64,000 bases of DNA from Aristolochia californica. Its lineage: Eukaryota > Streptophyta > Magnoliopsida > Piperales > Aristolochiaceae. The DNA is taken from positions 19,159,276 through 19,223,275 of the forward strand of contig JARWKL010000006.1 in assembly GCA_029961685.1 (NCBI GenBank), read 5' to 3'. The notes below the pieces were generated by a model. That model saw only the letters and a list, made by a program, of their open reading frames with translations. It did not search any database and had not been told where the DNA came from. Of this stretch, positions 1 through 12,654 are shown one piece after another (positions within the stretch are counted from its first letter, which is position 1; every line of letters starts with the position of its first letter). The translations under genes and the position numbers were made by a program.

Positions 1-3000
1 GGAATTTTTATAGGAAAGGGACTTCTAACTGATCCCAACATGCTTTAAGTGTGGTGGATGTGCATACCACAAACATGTTGAGGATTCAAGTGGCCAAATG
101 ATCCAAAAATTAGGGGGAGTAGAAAGGATTAAATTCTCAAGTGGTTGGATATTTACCAGAGCCAAACAACCCACCTTTTGCCAATCCTTAAAAATCAAAG
201 ATACTATTTGGAATTATCTCTCTCCGCATTTGTATATTCCATTTGGGATGTTCAAATTTTTATTTTCGAGGTCCAAACTTGTACCCTCCCATTTTTCCTC
301 GTAAACAAAAAAGATATCAGATTGCGACAAAATGAAAATTTTAGAGTTCATGTGTGCAAAAAAATTTTGAAAACTATATAATAAATAGAAAATTATTTCA
401 CGCACTAAAAATGAACACCAAAATCCATATTTGGGAAATTCCACTAGTACAACCCCCGAATAATAGCTTGGTGGAATTTTATTGGAAAGGGACTTCTAAC
501 TGATCCCAACATGCTTTAAGTGTGGTGGATGTGCAGCCCACAAGCATGTTGAGGATGCAAGTGGCCTAATGATCCAAAAATTAGGGGGAGTAGAAAAGAT
601 TAAATTCTCTAGTGGTTGGATATTTACCAGAGCCAAACAACACACCTTTTGGCTATCCTTAAAAATCATAGATAATTTTTGGAATTATCTCTCTCTGCAT
701 TTGTGCATTTCCATTTGGGATGTTCAAATTTTTTTTTCCAGTCCAAACTTGTCCTCTCCCATTTTTCCTCGTAAACAAAAAAGATATAAGATCGCAACAA
801 AACGAAAATTTTAGAGTTCATGTGTGCAAAAAAAATTTGAAAACTATATAATAAATAGAAAATTATTTCACGCACTAAAAATGAACCCCAAAATCCATGT
901 TTGGGAAATTCTACTAGTACAACCCCCTAATAATAGCTTGGTGGAATTTTATAGGAAAGAGACTTCTAACTAATCCCAACTTGCTTTATGTGTGGTGGAT
1001 GTGCATGCCACAAGCATTTTGAGGGTGCAAGTGGCCTAATGATCCAAAAATTAGGGGGAGTAGAAAAGAGTAAATTCTCAAGTGGTTGGATATTTACCAG
1101 AGCCAAACAACCCACCTTTTGCCTATCCTTAAAAATCACAGATACTTTTTGCAATTATCTTTCTCAGCATTTGTGCATTTCCATTTGGGATGTTCAAATT
1201 TTTTTTTTCAGGTCCAAACTTGCACTCTCCCATTTTTCCTCGTAAACAAAAAAGATATATGATCGCAACACAATAAAAATTTTAGAGTATATGTGTGCAA
1301 AAAAAATTTGAAAACTATATAATAAATAAAAAATTATTTCACGCACTAAAAATTAACCCCACAATCCATGTTTTGGAAATTCCATTAGTACAAACCCCTA
1401 ATAATAGCTCGGTGGAATTTTAAAGGAAAGGGACTTCTAACTGATCCGAACATGCTTTAAGTGTGGTGGATGTGCATGCCACAAGCATGTTGAAGATGCA
1501 AGTGGCCTAATGATCCAAAATTAGGGGGAGTAGAAAAGATTAAATTCTCAAGTGGTTGGATATTTACTAGAGCCAAAAAACCCACCTTTTGCTGATCCTT
1601 AAAAATCACAGATACTTTTTGGAATTCTCTCTCTCAGCATTTGTGCATTTCCATTTGGGATGTTCAAATTTTTTTTATCAGGTCCAAACATGTACTCTCC
1701 CATTTTTCCTCGTAAACAAAAAAGATATAAGATCGCAAAAAAACGAAAATTTTAGAGTTCACGTGTGCAAAAAAATATTTGAAAATTATATGATAAATAG
1801 AAAATTATTTCACGCACTAAAAATGAACCTCAAAATCCATGTTTGGGAAATTCCACTAGTACAACCCCCTAATAATAGCTCAGTGGAATTTTAAAGGAAA
1901 GGGACTTCTATCTGCTCCCAACATGCTTTAAGTGTGGTGGATGTGCATGCCACAAGCATGTTGAGGATGCTAGTGGCCTAATGATCCAAAAATTGGTGGA
2001 ATAGAAAATATTAAATTGTGAAGTGATTGGATATTTACCAGAGCCAAACAACCCACTTTTTGCCAATACTTAAAAATCACAGATACTTTTTGGTATTATC
2101 TCTCTTAGCATTTGTGCATTTCCATTTTGGGATGTTCAAATTTTTTTTTTAGGTCCAAACTTGTTCTCTCCTATTTTTCCTCGTAAACAAAAAAGATATC
2201 AGATCGCATCAAAATGAAAATTTTAGAGTTCATGTGTGCAAAAAAAAATTGAAAACTACATAATAAATAGAAAATTATTTCACGCACTAAAAATGAACCC
2301 CAAAATCCATGTTTGGGAAATTGCACTAGTACAACCCCCTAATAACAGCTCGGTGGAATTTTATATGAAAAGGACTTCTAACTGATCCCAACATGCTTTA
2401 AGTGTGGTGGATGTGCATGCCACAAGCATGTTGAGGATGCAAGTGGCCTAATGATCCAAAAATTAGGGGGAGTAGAAAAGATTAAATTCTCAAGCGGTTC
2501 GATATTTACCAGAGCCAAACAACCCATTTTTTGCCAATCCTTAAAAATCACAGATACTTTTTGGAATTATTTCTCACCGCATTTGAACATTTTCATTTGG
2601 GATGTTCAAATTTTTATTTTTGAGGTCCAAACTTGTACCCTCCCATTTTTCCTCGTAAACAAAAAGATATAAGATCACAACAAAATGAAAATTTTAGAGT
2701 TCATGTGTGCAAAAAAAATTTGAAAACTATATAATAAATAGAAAATTATTTCACGCACTAAAAATGAACCCCAAAATCCATGTTTGGTAAATTCCACTAG
2801 TGCAACCCCCTAATAATAGCTTGGTGGAATTTTATAGGAAAGGGACTTTTAACTGATCCTAACATGCTTTAAGTGTGGTGGATGTGCATCCCACAAGCAT
2901 GTTGAGTATGCAAGTGGCCTAATGATCCAAAAATTAGGGGGAGTTGAAAAGATTAAATTCTCAAGTTGTTGGAAATTTACCAGAGCCAAACAACCCACTT

Positions 3001-3631
3001 TTTTCCTATCATTAAAAATCACAGATACTTTTTGGAATTATCTCTCTCATCATTTGTGCATTTCCATTTGGGATGTTCAAATTATTTTTTTTCAGGTCCA
3101 AACTTGTACCCTCCCATTTTTCCTCGTAAACAAAAATGATATAAGATCACAACAAAACGAAAATTTTAGAGTTCATGTGTGCAAAAAAAATTTGAAAACT
3201 ATAATACATAGAAAATTATTTCACGCACTAAAAATGAACCTCAAAATCCATGTTTGGGAAATTCTACTAGTACAACCACCTAATAATAGCTCGATGGAAT
3301 CTTATAGGAAATGGACTTCTAACTGATCCCAACATGCTTTAAGTGTGGTGGATGTGCATGCCACAAGCATGTCGAGGATGCAAGTGGCCAAAAGATCCAA
3401 AATTAGGGGGACAAGAAAAGATTAAATTCTCAAGGGGTTGGATATTTACCAGAGCCAAACAACCCCACCTTTTGCCTATCCTTAAAAATCACAGATAGTT
3501 TTCTGAATTATCTCTCTCAGCATTTGTGCATTTCCATTTGGGATTTTGAAATATTTTTATTTTCAGGTCCAAACTTGTACTCTCCCATTTTTCCTCGTAA
3601 ACAAAAAAGATATAAGATCGCAACAAAACAA

Positions 3632-3690
3632 AAACAACCCCCTAATAATAGCTCGGTGGATTTTTATAGGAAAGGGACTTCTGTGTGGAA
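3632..3690 (+). repeat. Aberrant monomer with an inserted junction fragment
   Basis: After 'caaaacaaaaa' the expected 'ttttagagttc' is replaced by about 50 bp copied from the monomer junction (caaccccctaata through ggacttct). The monomer then resumes with 'gtgtggaaaaaaaa'. The monomer is 507 bp long instead of about 470. The inserted piece has the same orientation as the array. Confidence 0.85.
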
Positions 3691-4250
3691 AAAAAATATG
3701 AAAATTATATAATAAATAGAAAATTATTTCATGCACTAAAAATGAGCCCCAATTCCATGTTTGGGAAATTCTACTAGTACAACCCCCTAATAATAGCTCG
3801 GTGGAATTTTATAGGAAAGGGACTTCTGACTGATCCCAACAAGCTTTAAGTGTGGTGGATGTGCATGCCACAAGCATGTTGAGGATGCAAGTGGCCTAAT
3901 GATCAAAAAATTAGGGGGAGTAGAAAAGATTAAATTCTCAAGCGGTTGGATATTTACCAGAGCCAAACAACCCACCTTTTGCCTATCCATAAAAATCACA
4001 GATACTTTTTGCACTTATCTCTCTCACCATTTGTGTATTTCTATTTGGGATGTTCAAAATTTTTTTTTCAGGTCCAAACTTGTACTTTGCCATTTTTCCT
4101 CGTAAATAAAAAAGATATAAGATCGCAACAAAATGAAAATTTTAGAGTTAATGTGTGCAAAAAAAATAAAAAATTATTTCACGCACTAAAAATGAACCCC
4201 AAAATCCATGTTTGGGAAATTCCACTAGTACAACCCCTTAATATTAGCAC

Positions 4251-6603
4251 GGTGGAATTTTGTAGGAAAGGGACTTCTAACTGATCCCAACATGCTTTAA
4301 GTGTGGTGGATATCCATGCCACAAACATGTTGAGGACACAAGTGGCCTAATGATCCAAAAATTAGGGGGAGTAGAAAAGATTAAATTCTCAAGTGGTTGG
4401 ATATTTACCAGAGCCAAACAACCCACCTTTTGCCAATCCTTAAAAATCACAGATACTTTTGGGAATTATATCTCTCAGCGTTTTTGCATTTCCATTTGGG
4501 ATGTTCAATTTTTTTTTTCAGGTCCAAACTTGTACTCTCCCATTTTTCCTCGTAAACAAAAAAGATATAAGATCACAACAAAACGAAAATTTTAGAGTTC
4601 ATGTGTGCAAAAAAAAATTGAAAACTGTATAATAAATAGAAAATTATTTCAAGAACAAAAAATGAACCGCAAAATCCACGTTTGGGAAATTCCACTAGTA
4701 CAACCCCCTAATAATAGCATGGTGGAATTTTAAAGGAAAGGGACTTCTAACGTATCCCAACATGCTTTTGAGTGTGGTGGATGTGCTTTCCACAAGGATT
4801 TTGAGGATGCAAGTGGCCTAATGATCCAAAACTTAGGGGGAGTAGAAAAGATTAAATTCTCAAGTGGTTGGATATTTACCAGAGCCAAACAACCCACCTT
4901 TTGCCTATCCTTAAAAATCACAGATACTTTTTGGAATTATCTCTCTCAGTATTTATGCATTTCCATTTGAGATGTTCAATTTTTTTTTTTCAGGTCCATA
5001 CTTGTATGCTCCCATTTTTCTTCGTAAACAAAAAAGATATAAGATCGCAACAAAATGAAAATTTAAGAGTTCTGGTGTGAAAAAAAAATTTGAAAACTAT
5101 ATAATAATTAGAAAATTATGTCACGCACTAAAAATGAAACCCAAAATCCATGTTTGGGAAATTCCACTAGTACAACCCCGTAATAATAGCTCGTTGGAAT
5201 TTTATAGGAAAGGGACTTCTAACTGATCCCAACTTGCTTTAAGTGTGATGGATGTGCATGCCACAAGCATGTTGAGGATGCAAGTGGACTAATGATCCAA
5301 AAATTAGGGGGAGTACAAAAGAGTAAATTCCCAAGTGGTTGGATATTACCAGAGCCAAACAACCCACCTTTTGCCTATCCTTAAAAATCTCAGATACTTT
5401 TTGGAATTATCTCTCTCAACATTTGTGCATTTCCATTTGGGATGTTCAAATTTTTTTTTTTTAGGTCCAAACTTGTACTCTCCCATTTTTCTGCGTAAAC
5501 AAAAAAGATGTTAGATCGCAAAAAAACCAAAATTTTAGAGTTCATGTGTGCAAAAAAAATTTGAAAACTGTAATAAAAAGAAAATTATTTCATGCACTAA
5601 AAGTGAACCCCAAAATCCATATTCGGGAAATTCCACTAGTACAACCCCCTAATAATAGCTCGGTGGAATTTTATAGGAAAGGGACTTCTAACTGATCCCA
5701 ACATGCTTTCAGTGTGGTGGATGTGCATGCCACAAGCACGTTGAGGATGCAAGTGGCCTAATGATCCAAAAATTAGGGGGAGTAGAAAAGTTTAAATTCT
5801 CCAGTGGTTGGATATTTACCAGAGCCAAACAACCCTCCTTTTGGCTATCCTTAAAAATCACAGATACTTTTTGGAATTATCTCTCTCAGCATTTGTGCAT
5901 TTCAATTTTGGGATGTTCAATTTTTTTTTGTCAGGTCCAATCGTGTTCTCTCCTATTTTTCCTCGTAAACAAAAAAGATATAAGATCGCAACAAAATGAA
6001 AATGTTAGAGTTCATGTGTGCAAAAAAAATTTGAAAACTATAATAAATAGAAAATTATTTCACGCACTAAAAATGAACCCCAAAATCCATGTTAGGGAAA
6101 TTCCACTAGTACAACCCCCTAATAATAGCTCGATGGAATCTTATAGGAAATGGACTGCTAACTGATCCCAACATGCTTTAAGTTTGGTGGATGTGCAAGC
6201 CACGAGCATGTTGAGGATGCAAGTGGCCTAAAGATCCAAAATTAGGGGGAGTGGAAAAGATTAAATTCTCAAGTGGTTGGATATTTACTAGAGCCAAACA
6301 ACCCCACCTTTTGCCTATCCTTAAAAATCATAGATAGTTTTCTGAATTATCTATATAACTTTTGTGCATTTCCATTTGGGATTTTCAGATATTTTTATTT
6401 TCAGGTCCAAACTTGTACTCTCCCATTTTTCCTCGTAAACAAAAAAGATATAAGATCGCAACAAAACAAAAATTTTAGAGTTCTTGAGTGGAAAAAAAAT
6501 TTGAAAACTATATAATAAATAGAAAATTATTTCATGCACTAAAAATGAACCCCAAAATCCATGTTTGGGAAATTCTACTAGTACAACCCCCTAATAATAG
6601 CTC
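4251..6603 (+). repeat. Five-monomer higher-order unit, copy 1 (domain A)
   Basis: Monomers with landmarks 4350, 4821, 5292, 5761 and 6231 match, in order, those at 6703, 7173, 7644, 8112 and 8581. Shared private variants include 'gaaccgcaaaatcc' and 'aactgtataat' (first monomer), 'ccaaaacttaggg' and a cacaag-attttgagg variant (second), 'gtacaaaagagtaaattc' (third), 'gaaaagtttaaa' with 'atttcaattttggg' (fourth), and 'taaagatccaaaatta' (fifth). Offset is 2350-2353 bp. Confidence 0.85.
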
Positions 6604-8953
6604 GGTGGAATTTTAAAGGAAAGGGACTTCTAACTGATCCCAACATGCTTTAAGTGTGGTGGATGTGCATGTCACAAGCATGTTGAGGATACAAGTGGCC
6701 TAATGATCTAAAAATTAGGGGGAGTAGAAAAGATTAAATTCTCAAGTGGTTGGATATTTACTAGAGCCAAACAACCCACCTTTTGCCTATCCTTAAAAAT
6801 CACAGATACTTTTTGGAATTATATCTCTCAGCATTTGTGCATTTCCATTTGGGATGTTCAAATTTTTTTCTTCAGGTCCAAACTTGTACTTTCCCATATT
6901 TCCTCATAAACAAAAAAGATATAAGATCGCAACAAAACGAAAATTTTAGAGTTCATGTGTGCAAAAAAAATTGAAAACTGTATAATAAATAGAAAATTAT
7001 TTCAAGCACTAAAAATGAACCGCAAAATCCATGTTTGGGAAATTCCACTAGTACAACCCCCAAATAATAGCTTGGTGGAATTTTATAGGAAAGGGACTTC
7101 TAACGTATCCCAACATGCTTTAAGTGTGGTGGATGTGCATTCCACAAGCATTTTGAGGATGCAAGTGGCCTAATGATCCAAAACTTAGGGTGAGTAGAAA
7201 AGAATAAATTCTCAAGTGGTTGGATATGTACCAGAGCCAAACAACTCACCTTTTGCCTATCCTTAAAAATCACAGATACTTTTTGGAATTATCTCTCTCA
7301 GCATTTATGCATTTCCATTTGGGATGTTCAAAACTTTTTTTTCAGGTCCAAACTTGTTCTCTCCAATTTTTTTTCGTCAACAAAAAAGATATAAGATCAC
7401 AACAAAATGAAAATTTTAAAGTTCTGGTGTGCAAAAAAAATTTGAAAAGTATATAATAAATAGAAAATTATTTCATGCACTAAAAATGAACCCCAAAATC
7501 CATGTTTGTGAATTTCCACTAGTACAACCCTCTAATAATAGCTCGTTGGAATTTTATAGGAAAGGGACTTCTAACTGATCCCAACTTGCTTTAAGTGTGG
7601 TGGATGTGCATGCCAGAAGCATGTTCAGGATGCAAGTGGCCTAATGATCAAAAAATTAGGGGTAGTACAAAAGAGTAAATTCTCAAGTGGTTGGATATTT
7701 ACCAGAGCCAAACAACCGACCTTTTGCCTATCCTTAAAAATCTCAGATACTTTTTCGAATTATCTCTCTCAGCATTTGTGCATTTCCATTTGGGATGTTC
7801 AAATTTTTTTTTTAGGTCGAAACTTGTACTCTCCCATTTTTCTGCGTAAAAAAAAAAGATGTAAGATCGCAACAAAATGAAAATTTTAGAGTTCATGTGT
7901 GCAAAAAAAATTTGAAAACTATAATAAAAAGAAAATTTTTTCACGCACTAATAGTGAACCCCAAAATCCATATTTGGGAAATTCCACTAGTACAACCCCC
8001 TAATAATAGCTCAGTGGAATTTTATAGGAAAGGGACTTCTAACTGATCCCAGCATGCTTTCAGTGTGGTGGATGTGCATACCACAAGCATGTTGAGGATG
8101 CAAGTGGCCTAATGATCCAAAAATTAGGGGGAGTAGAAAAGTTTAAAGTCTCATGTGGTTGGATATTTTCCAGAGCCAAACAACCCACCTTTTGCCTATC
8201 CTTAAAAATCACAGATACTTTTTGGAATTATCTCTCTCAGCATTTGTGCATTTCAATTTTGGGATGTTCAATTTTTTTTTTCAGGTCCAATCGGGTTCTC
8301 TCCCATTTTTCCTCGTAAACAAAAAAGATATAAGATCGCAACAAAATGAAAATATTAGAGTTCATGTGTGCAAAAAAAATTTGAAAACTATAATAAATAG
8401 AAAATTATTTCACGCACTAAAAATGAACCCCAAAATCCATGTTTGTAAAATTCCTCTAGTATAACCCCCTAATAATAGCTCGATGGAATCTTATAGTAAA
8501 TGGACTTGTAACTGATCCCAACATGCTTTAAGTTTGGTGGATGTGCATGCCACAAGCATGTTGAGGATGCAAGTGGCCTAAAGATCCAAAATTAGGGGGA
8601 GTAGAAAAGATTATATTCTCAAGTGGTTGGATATTTACCAGAGCCAAACAACCCCAGCTTTTGCCTATCCTTAAAAATCACAGATAATTTTCTGAATTAT
8701 CTATCTAAGCTTTTGTGCATTTCCATTTGGGATTTTCAATTTTTTTTTTTTCGGGTCCAAACTTGTACTCTCCCATTTTTCCTCGTAAACAAAAAAGATA
8801 TAAGATCGCAACAAAACAAAAATTTTAGAGTTCCTATGTGGAAAAAAAATTTGAAAACTATATAATATATAGAAAATTATTTCATGCACTAAAAATGAAC
8901 CCCAAAATCAATGTTTGGGAAATTCTACTAGTACAACCCCCTAATAATAGCTC
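6604..8953 (+). repeat. Five-monomer higher-order unit, copy 2 (domain A)
   Basis: Directly adjacent second copy of the unit at 4251-6603, with the same monomer order and private variants. Its fourth monomer (8112) is also matched by the monomer at 11814. Confidence 0.85.
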
Positions 8954-10344
8954 GGTGGAATTTTATAGGAATGGGACTTCTTACTGATCCCAACATGCTT
9001 TAAGTGTGGTGGATGTGCATGCCACAAGCATGTTGAGGATGCAAGTGGCCTAATGATCCAAAAATTAGGGGGAGTAGAAAAGATTAAATTCTCAAGTGGT
9101 GGGATATTTACCAGAGCCAAACAAACCACCTTTTGCCAATTCTTTTAAATCACAGATACTTTTTGGAATTATCACTCTCAGCATTTGTGCATTTCCATTT
9201 GGGATGTTCAAATTTTTTTTTCTGGTCCAAACTTGTTCTCTCCCATTTTTCCTCGTAAACAAGAAAGATATAAGATCACAAAAAAATGAAAATTTTAGAG
9301 TTCATGTGTGCAAAAGAAATTTGAATTTTATAATAAATAGAAAATTATTTCACGCACTCTAAATGAACCCTAAAATCCATGTTTGGGAAATTCCACTAGT
9401 ACCACCCCCTAATAATAGATCGGTGGAATTTTATAGGAAAGGGACTTCTAACTGATCCCAACATGCTTTAAGTGTGGTGGATGTGCATGCCACAAGCATG
9501 TTGGGGATGCAAGTGGCCTAATGATCCAAAAATTAGGGGGAGTAGAAACGATTAAATTCTCAAGTGGTTGAATATTTACCAGAGCTAAACATACCACCTT
9601 TTGCCTATCCTTAAAAATCACAGATACCTTTTGGAATTATCACTCTCACATTTGTGCATTTCCATTTGGGATGTTCAAATTTTTTTTTTCAGGTCCAAAC
9701 TTGTACTCTCCGATTTCTCCTCATAAACAAAAAAGATATAATATCGTAACAAAAAAAAATTTTAGAGTTCATGTGTGCAAAAAGAATTTGAAAACTATAT
9801 AATAAATAGAAAATTATTTCACACACTAAAAATGAACCCCAAAATCCATGTTTGGGAGATTCCACTAGTACAACCCCCTAATAATAGATCGGCGGAATTT
9901 TATAGGAAAGTGACTGCTAACTGATCCCAACATGCTTTAAGTGTGGTGGATGTGGATGCCACAAGCATGTTGGGGATGCAAGTGGCCTAATGATTCAAAA
10001 ATTAGGGGGAGTAGAAAAAATTAAATTCTCAAGGGGTTGGATATTTACCAGAGCCAAACAACCCACCTTTTGCCTATCCTTAAAAATCACCGATACTTTT
10101 TGGAATTATCTCTCTTAGCATTTGTGCATTTCCATTTGGGATGTTCAAAATTTTCTTTTCAGGTACAAACTTGTACTCTCCCATTTTTCCTCGTAAAAAA
10201 AAAGATCTAAGATGGCAACAAAACAAAAATTTTAGAGTTAATGTGTGCAAAAAAAATTGGAAACTATATAATAAATAGAAAATTATTTCACACAGTAAAA
10301 ATGAACCCCAAAATCCATGTTTGGTAAATTTCACTAGTACAACC

Positions 10345-10385
10345 CCCTAATAATAGCTCGGTGGTGTATGTGCATGCCACAAGCA
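10345..10385 (+). repeat. Truncated monomer junction (about 50-bp deletion)
   Basis: 'gctcggtgg' runs straight into 'tgtatgtgcatgcc', losing the stretch with ggacttctaactgatccc and atgcttt. The sequence ggtg(g) occurs at both ends of the missing piece, consistent with a short-homology deletion. Landmark spacing drops to 418 bp. Confidence 0.85.
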
Positions 10386-10774
10386 TGTTGGGGATGCAAG
10401 TGGCCCAATGATCCTAAAATTACGGGGAGTAGAAAAGATTAAATTCTCAAGTGGTTGGATATTTACCTGAGCCAAACAACCCACCTTTTGCCTATCCTTA
10501 CAAATCACCGATACTTTTTGGAATTATCACTCTCAGGATATGTGAATTTCCATTTGGGATGTTCAATATTTTTTTTCAGGTCCAAACTTGTACTCTCCCA
10601 TTTTCCTCATCAACAAAAAAGATCTAAGATCGCAACAAAACAAAAATTTTAGAGTAAATGTGTGAAAAAAATAGAAAACTATATAATAAATAGAAAATTA
10701 TTTCACGCACTAAAAATGAACCCCAAAATCCATGTTTGGGAAATTCCACTAGTGCAACCCCCTAATAATAGCTC

Positions 10775-12654
10775 GGTGGAATTTTATAGGAAAGGGATTT
10801 CTAACTGAACCCAACACGCTTTAAGTGTGGTGGATGTGCATTCCACAAGCATGTTGAGGATGCAAGTTGCCTAATGATCCAAATCTTAGGGGGAGTGGAA
10901 AAGATTAAATTCTCAAGTGGTTGGATATTTACCAGAGCCAAACAACCCACCTTTTGCCTATCATTAAAAATCACAGACAAATTTTGGAATTATCTCTCTC
11001 AATATTTGGGCATTTCCATTTGGGATGTTCAAATTTTTTTTTCAGGTCCAAACTTGTACTCTCCCATTTTTCCACGTAAAAAAAAAAAGATATAAGATCG
11101 CAACAAAATGAAAATTTTAGAGTTCTGGTGTGTAAAAAAAATTTGAAAACTATATAATAAATAGAAAATTATTTCACGCACTTAAAATGAACCCCAAAAT
11201 CCATGTTTAGAAAATTCCACTAGTACAACCCCCTAATAATAGCTAGTTGCAATTTTATAGTAAAGGGACTTCTAACTGATCCCAACATGCTTTAAGTGTG
11301 GTGGATGTGCATGCCACAAGCATGTTGAGGATGCAAGTGGCCTAATGATCCAAAAATTAGGGGGAGTACAAATGATTAAATTCTCAAGTGGTTGGATATT
11401 TACAAGAGCCAAACAACCCACCTTTTGCCTATCCTTAAAAATAACAGATACTTTTTGGAATTATCTCTCTCAGCATTACTCTATTTCCATTTGGAATGTT
11501 CAAATTTTTTTTTTCAAGTCCAAACTTGTACTCACCCATTTTTCCTCGTAAACTAAAAAGATATAAGATCGCAACAAAAAGAAAATTTTAGAGTTCATGT
11601 GTTCAAAAAAAATTTGAAAACAATAATAAAAAGATAATTATTTCAAGCACTAAAAGTAAGCCCAAAAATCCATATTTTGGAAATTCCACTAGTACAACCC
11701 CCTAATAATAGCCTGGTGGAATTTCATAGGAAAGGGACTTCAAACTGATCTGAACATGCTTTCAGTGTGGTGGATGTGCATGCCACAAGCGTGTTGAGGA
11801 TGCAAGTGGCAACATGATCCAAAAATTAGGGGGAGTAGAAAAATTTAAATTCCCAAGTGGTTGGATATTTACCAGAGCCAAACAACCCACCTTTTGCCTA
11901 TCCTTAAAAATCACAGATACTTTTTGGAATTATCTCTCTCAGCATTTGTGCATTTCAATTTTGGGATGTTCAATTTTTTTTTCAGGTCCAAACGTGTACC
12001 CTCCCATTTTTCCTCGAAAACAAAAAAAATATAAGATCGCAACAAAACGAAAATTGTAGAGTTCAAGTGTGCGAAAAAAATTTGAAAACTGTAATAAATA
12101 GAAAAGTATTTCATGCACTAAAAATGAACCCCAAAATCCATGTTTGGGAAATTCCACTAGTACAACCCCCTAATAATAGCTCGATGGAATTTTATAGGAA
12201 ATGGACTTCTAACTAATCCTAACATGCTTTAAGTGTGGTGGATGTTCATGCCACAAGCATGTTGACAATACAAGTGGCCTAATGATCCAAAATTAGGGGG
12301 AGTAGAAAAGATTAAAATCTCAAGTGGTTGGATATTTACCAGAGCCAAACAACCCACCATTTGCCAATCCTTAAAAATAACACATACTTTTCTGAATTAT
12401 CTATCTCAGCAATTGTGCATTTCCATTTGGGATGTTCAAATATTTTTCTTTTCAAGTCCAAACTTGCACTCTCCCATTTTTCCTCATAAACAAAAAAGAT
12501 ATAAGTTTGCAAAAAAACAAAAATTTTAGAGTTCATGTGTGCAAAAAAATTTTTAAAACTATATAATAAATAGAAAATTATTTCATGCACTAAGAATGAA
12601 CCCCAAAATCCATGGTTGGGAAATTCTACTAGCACAACCCCCTAATAATAGCTC
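10775..12654 (+). repeat. Partial third copy of the domain-A higher-order unit
   Basis: Monomers with landmarks 10874, 11345, 11814 and 12282 match those at 7173, 7644, 8112 and 8581 at an offset of about 3701 bp. This is eight monomer lengths minus the roughly 50-bp deletion near 10365. Shared variants: 'ccaaa(a/t)cttaggg', 'gtacaaa', and 'atttcaattttggg'. Confidence 0.7.

Noticed and set aside
214..2000. Hydrophobic minus-strand peptides (FLVREIIFYLLYSFQIFF type) as small membrane proteins
   Set aside because: They come from translating the complement of A- and AT-rich monomer sequence. The frame breaks in many monomers, and there is no independent support.
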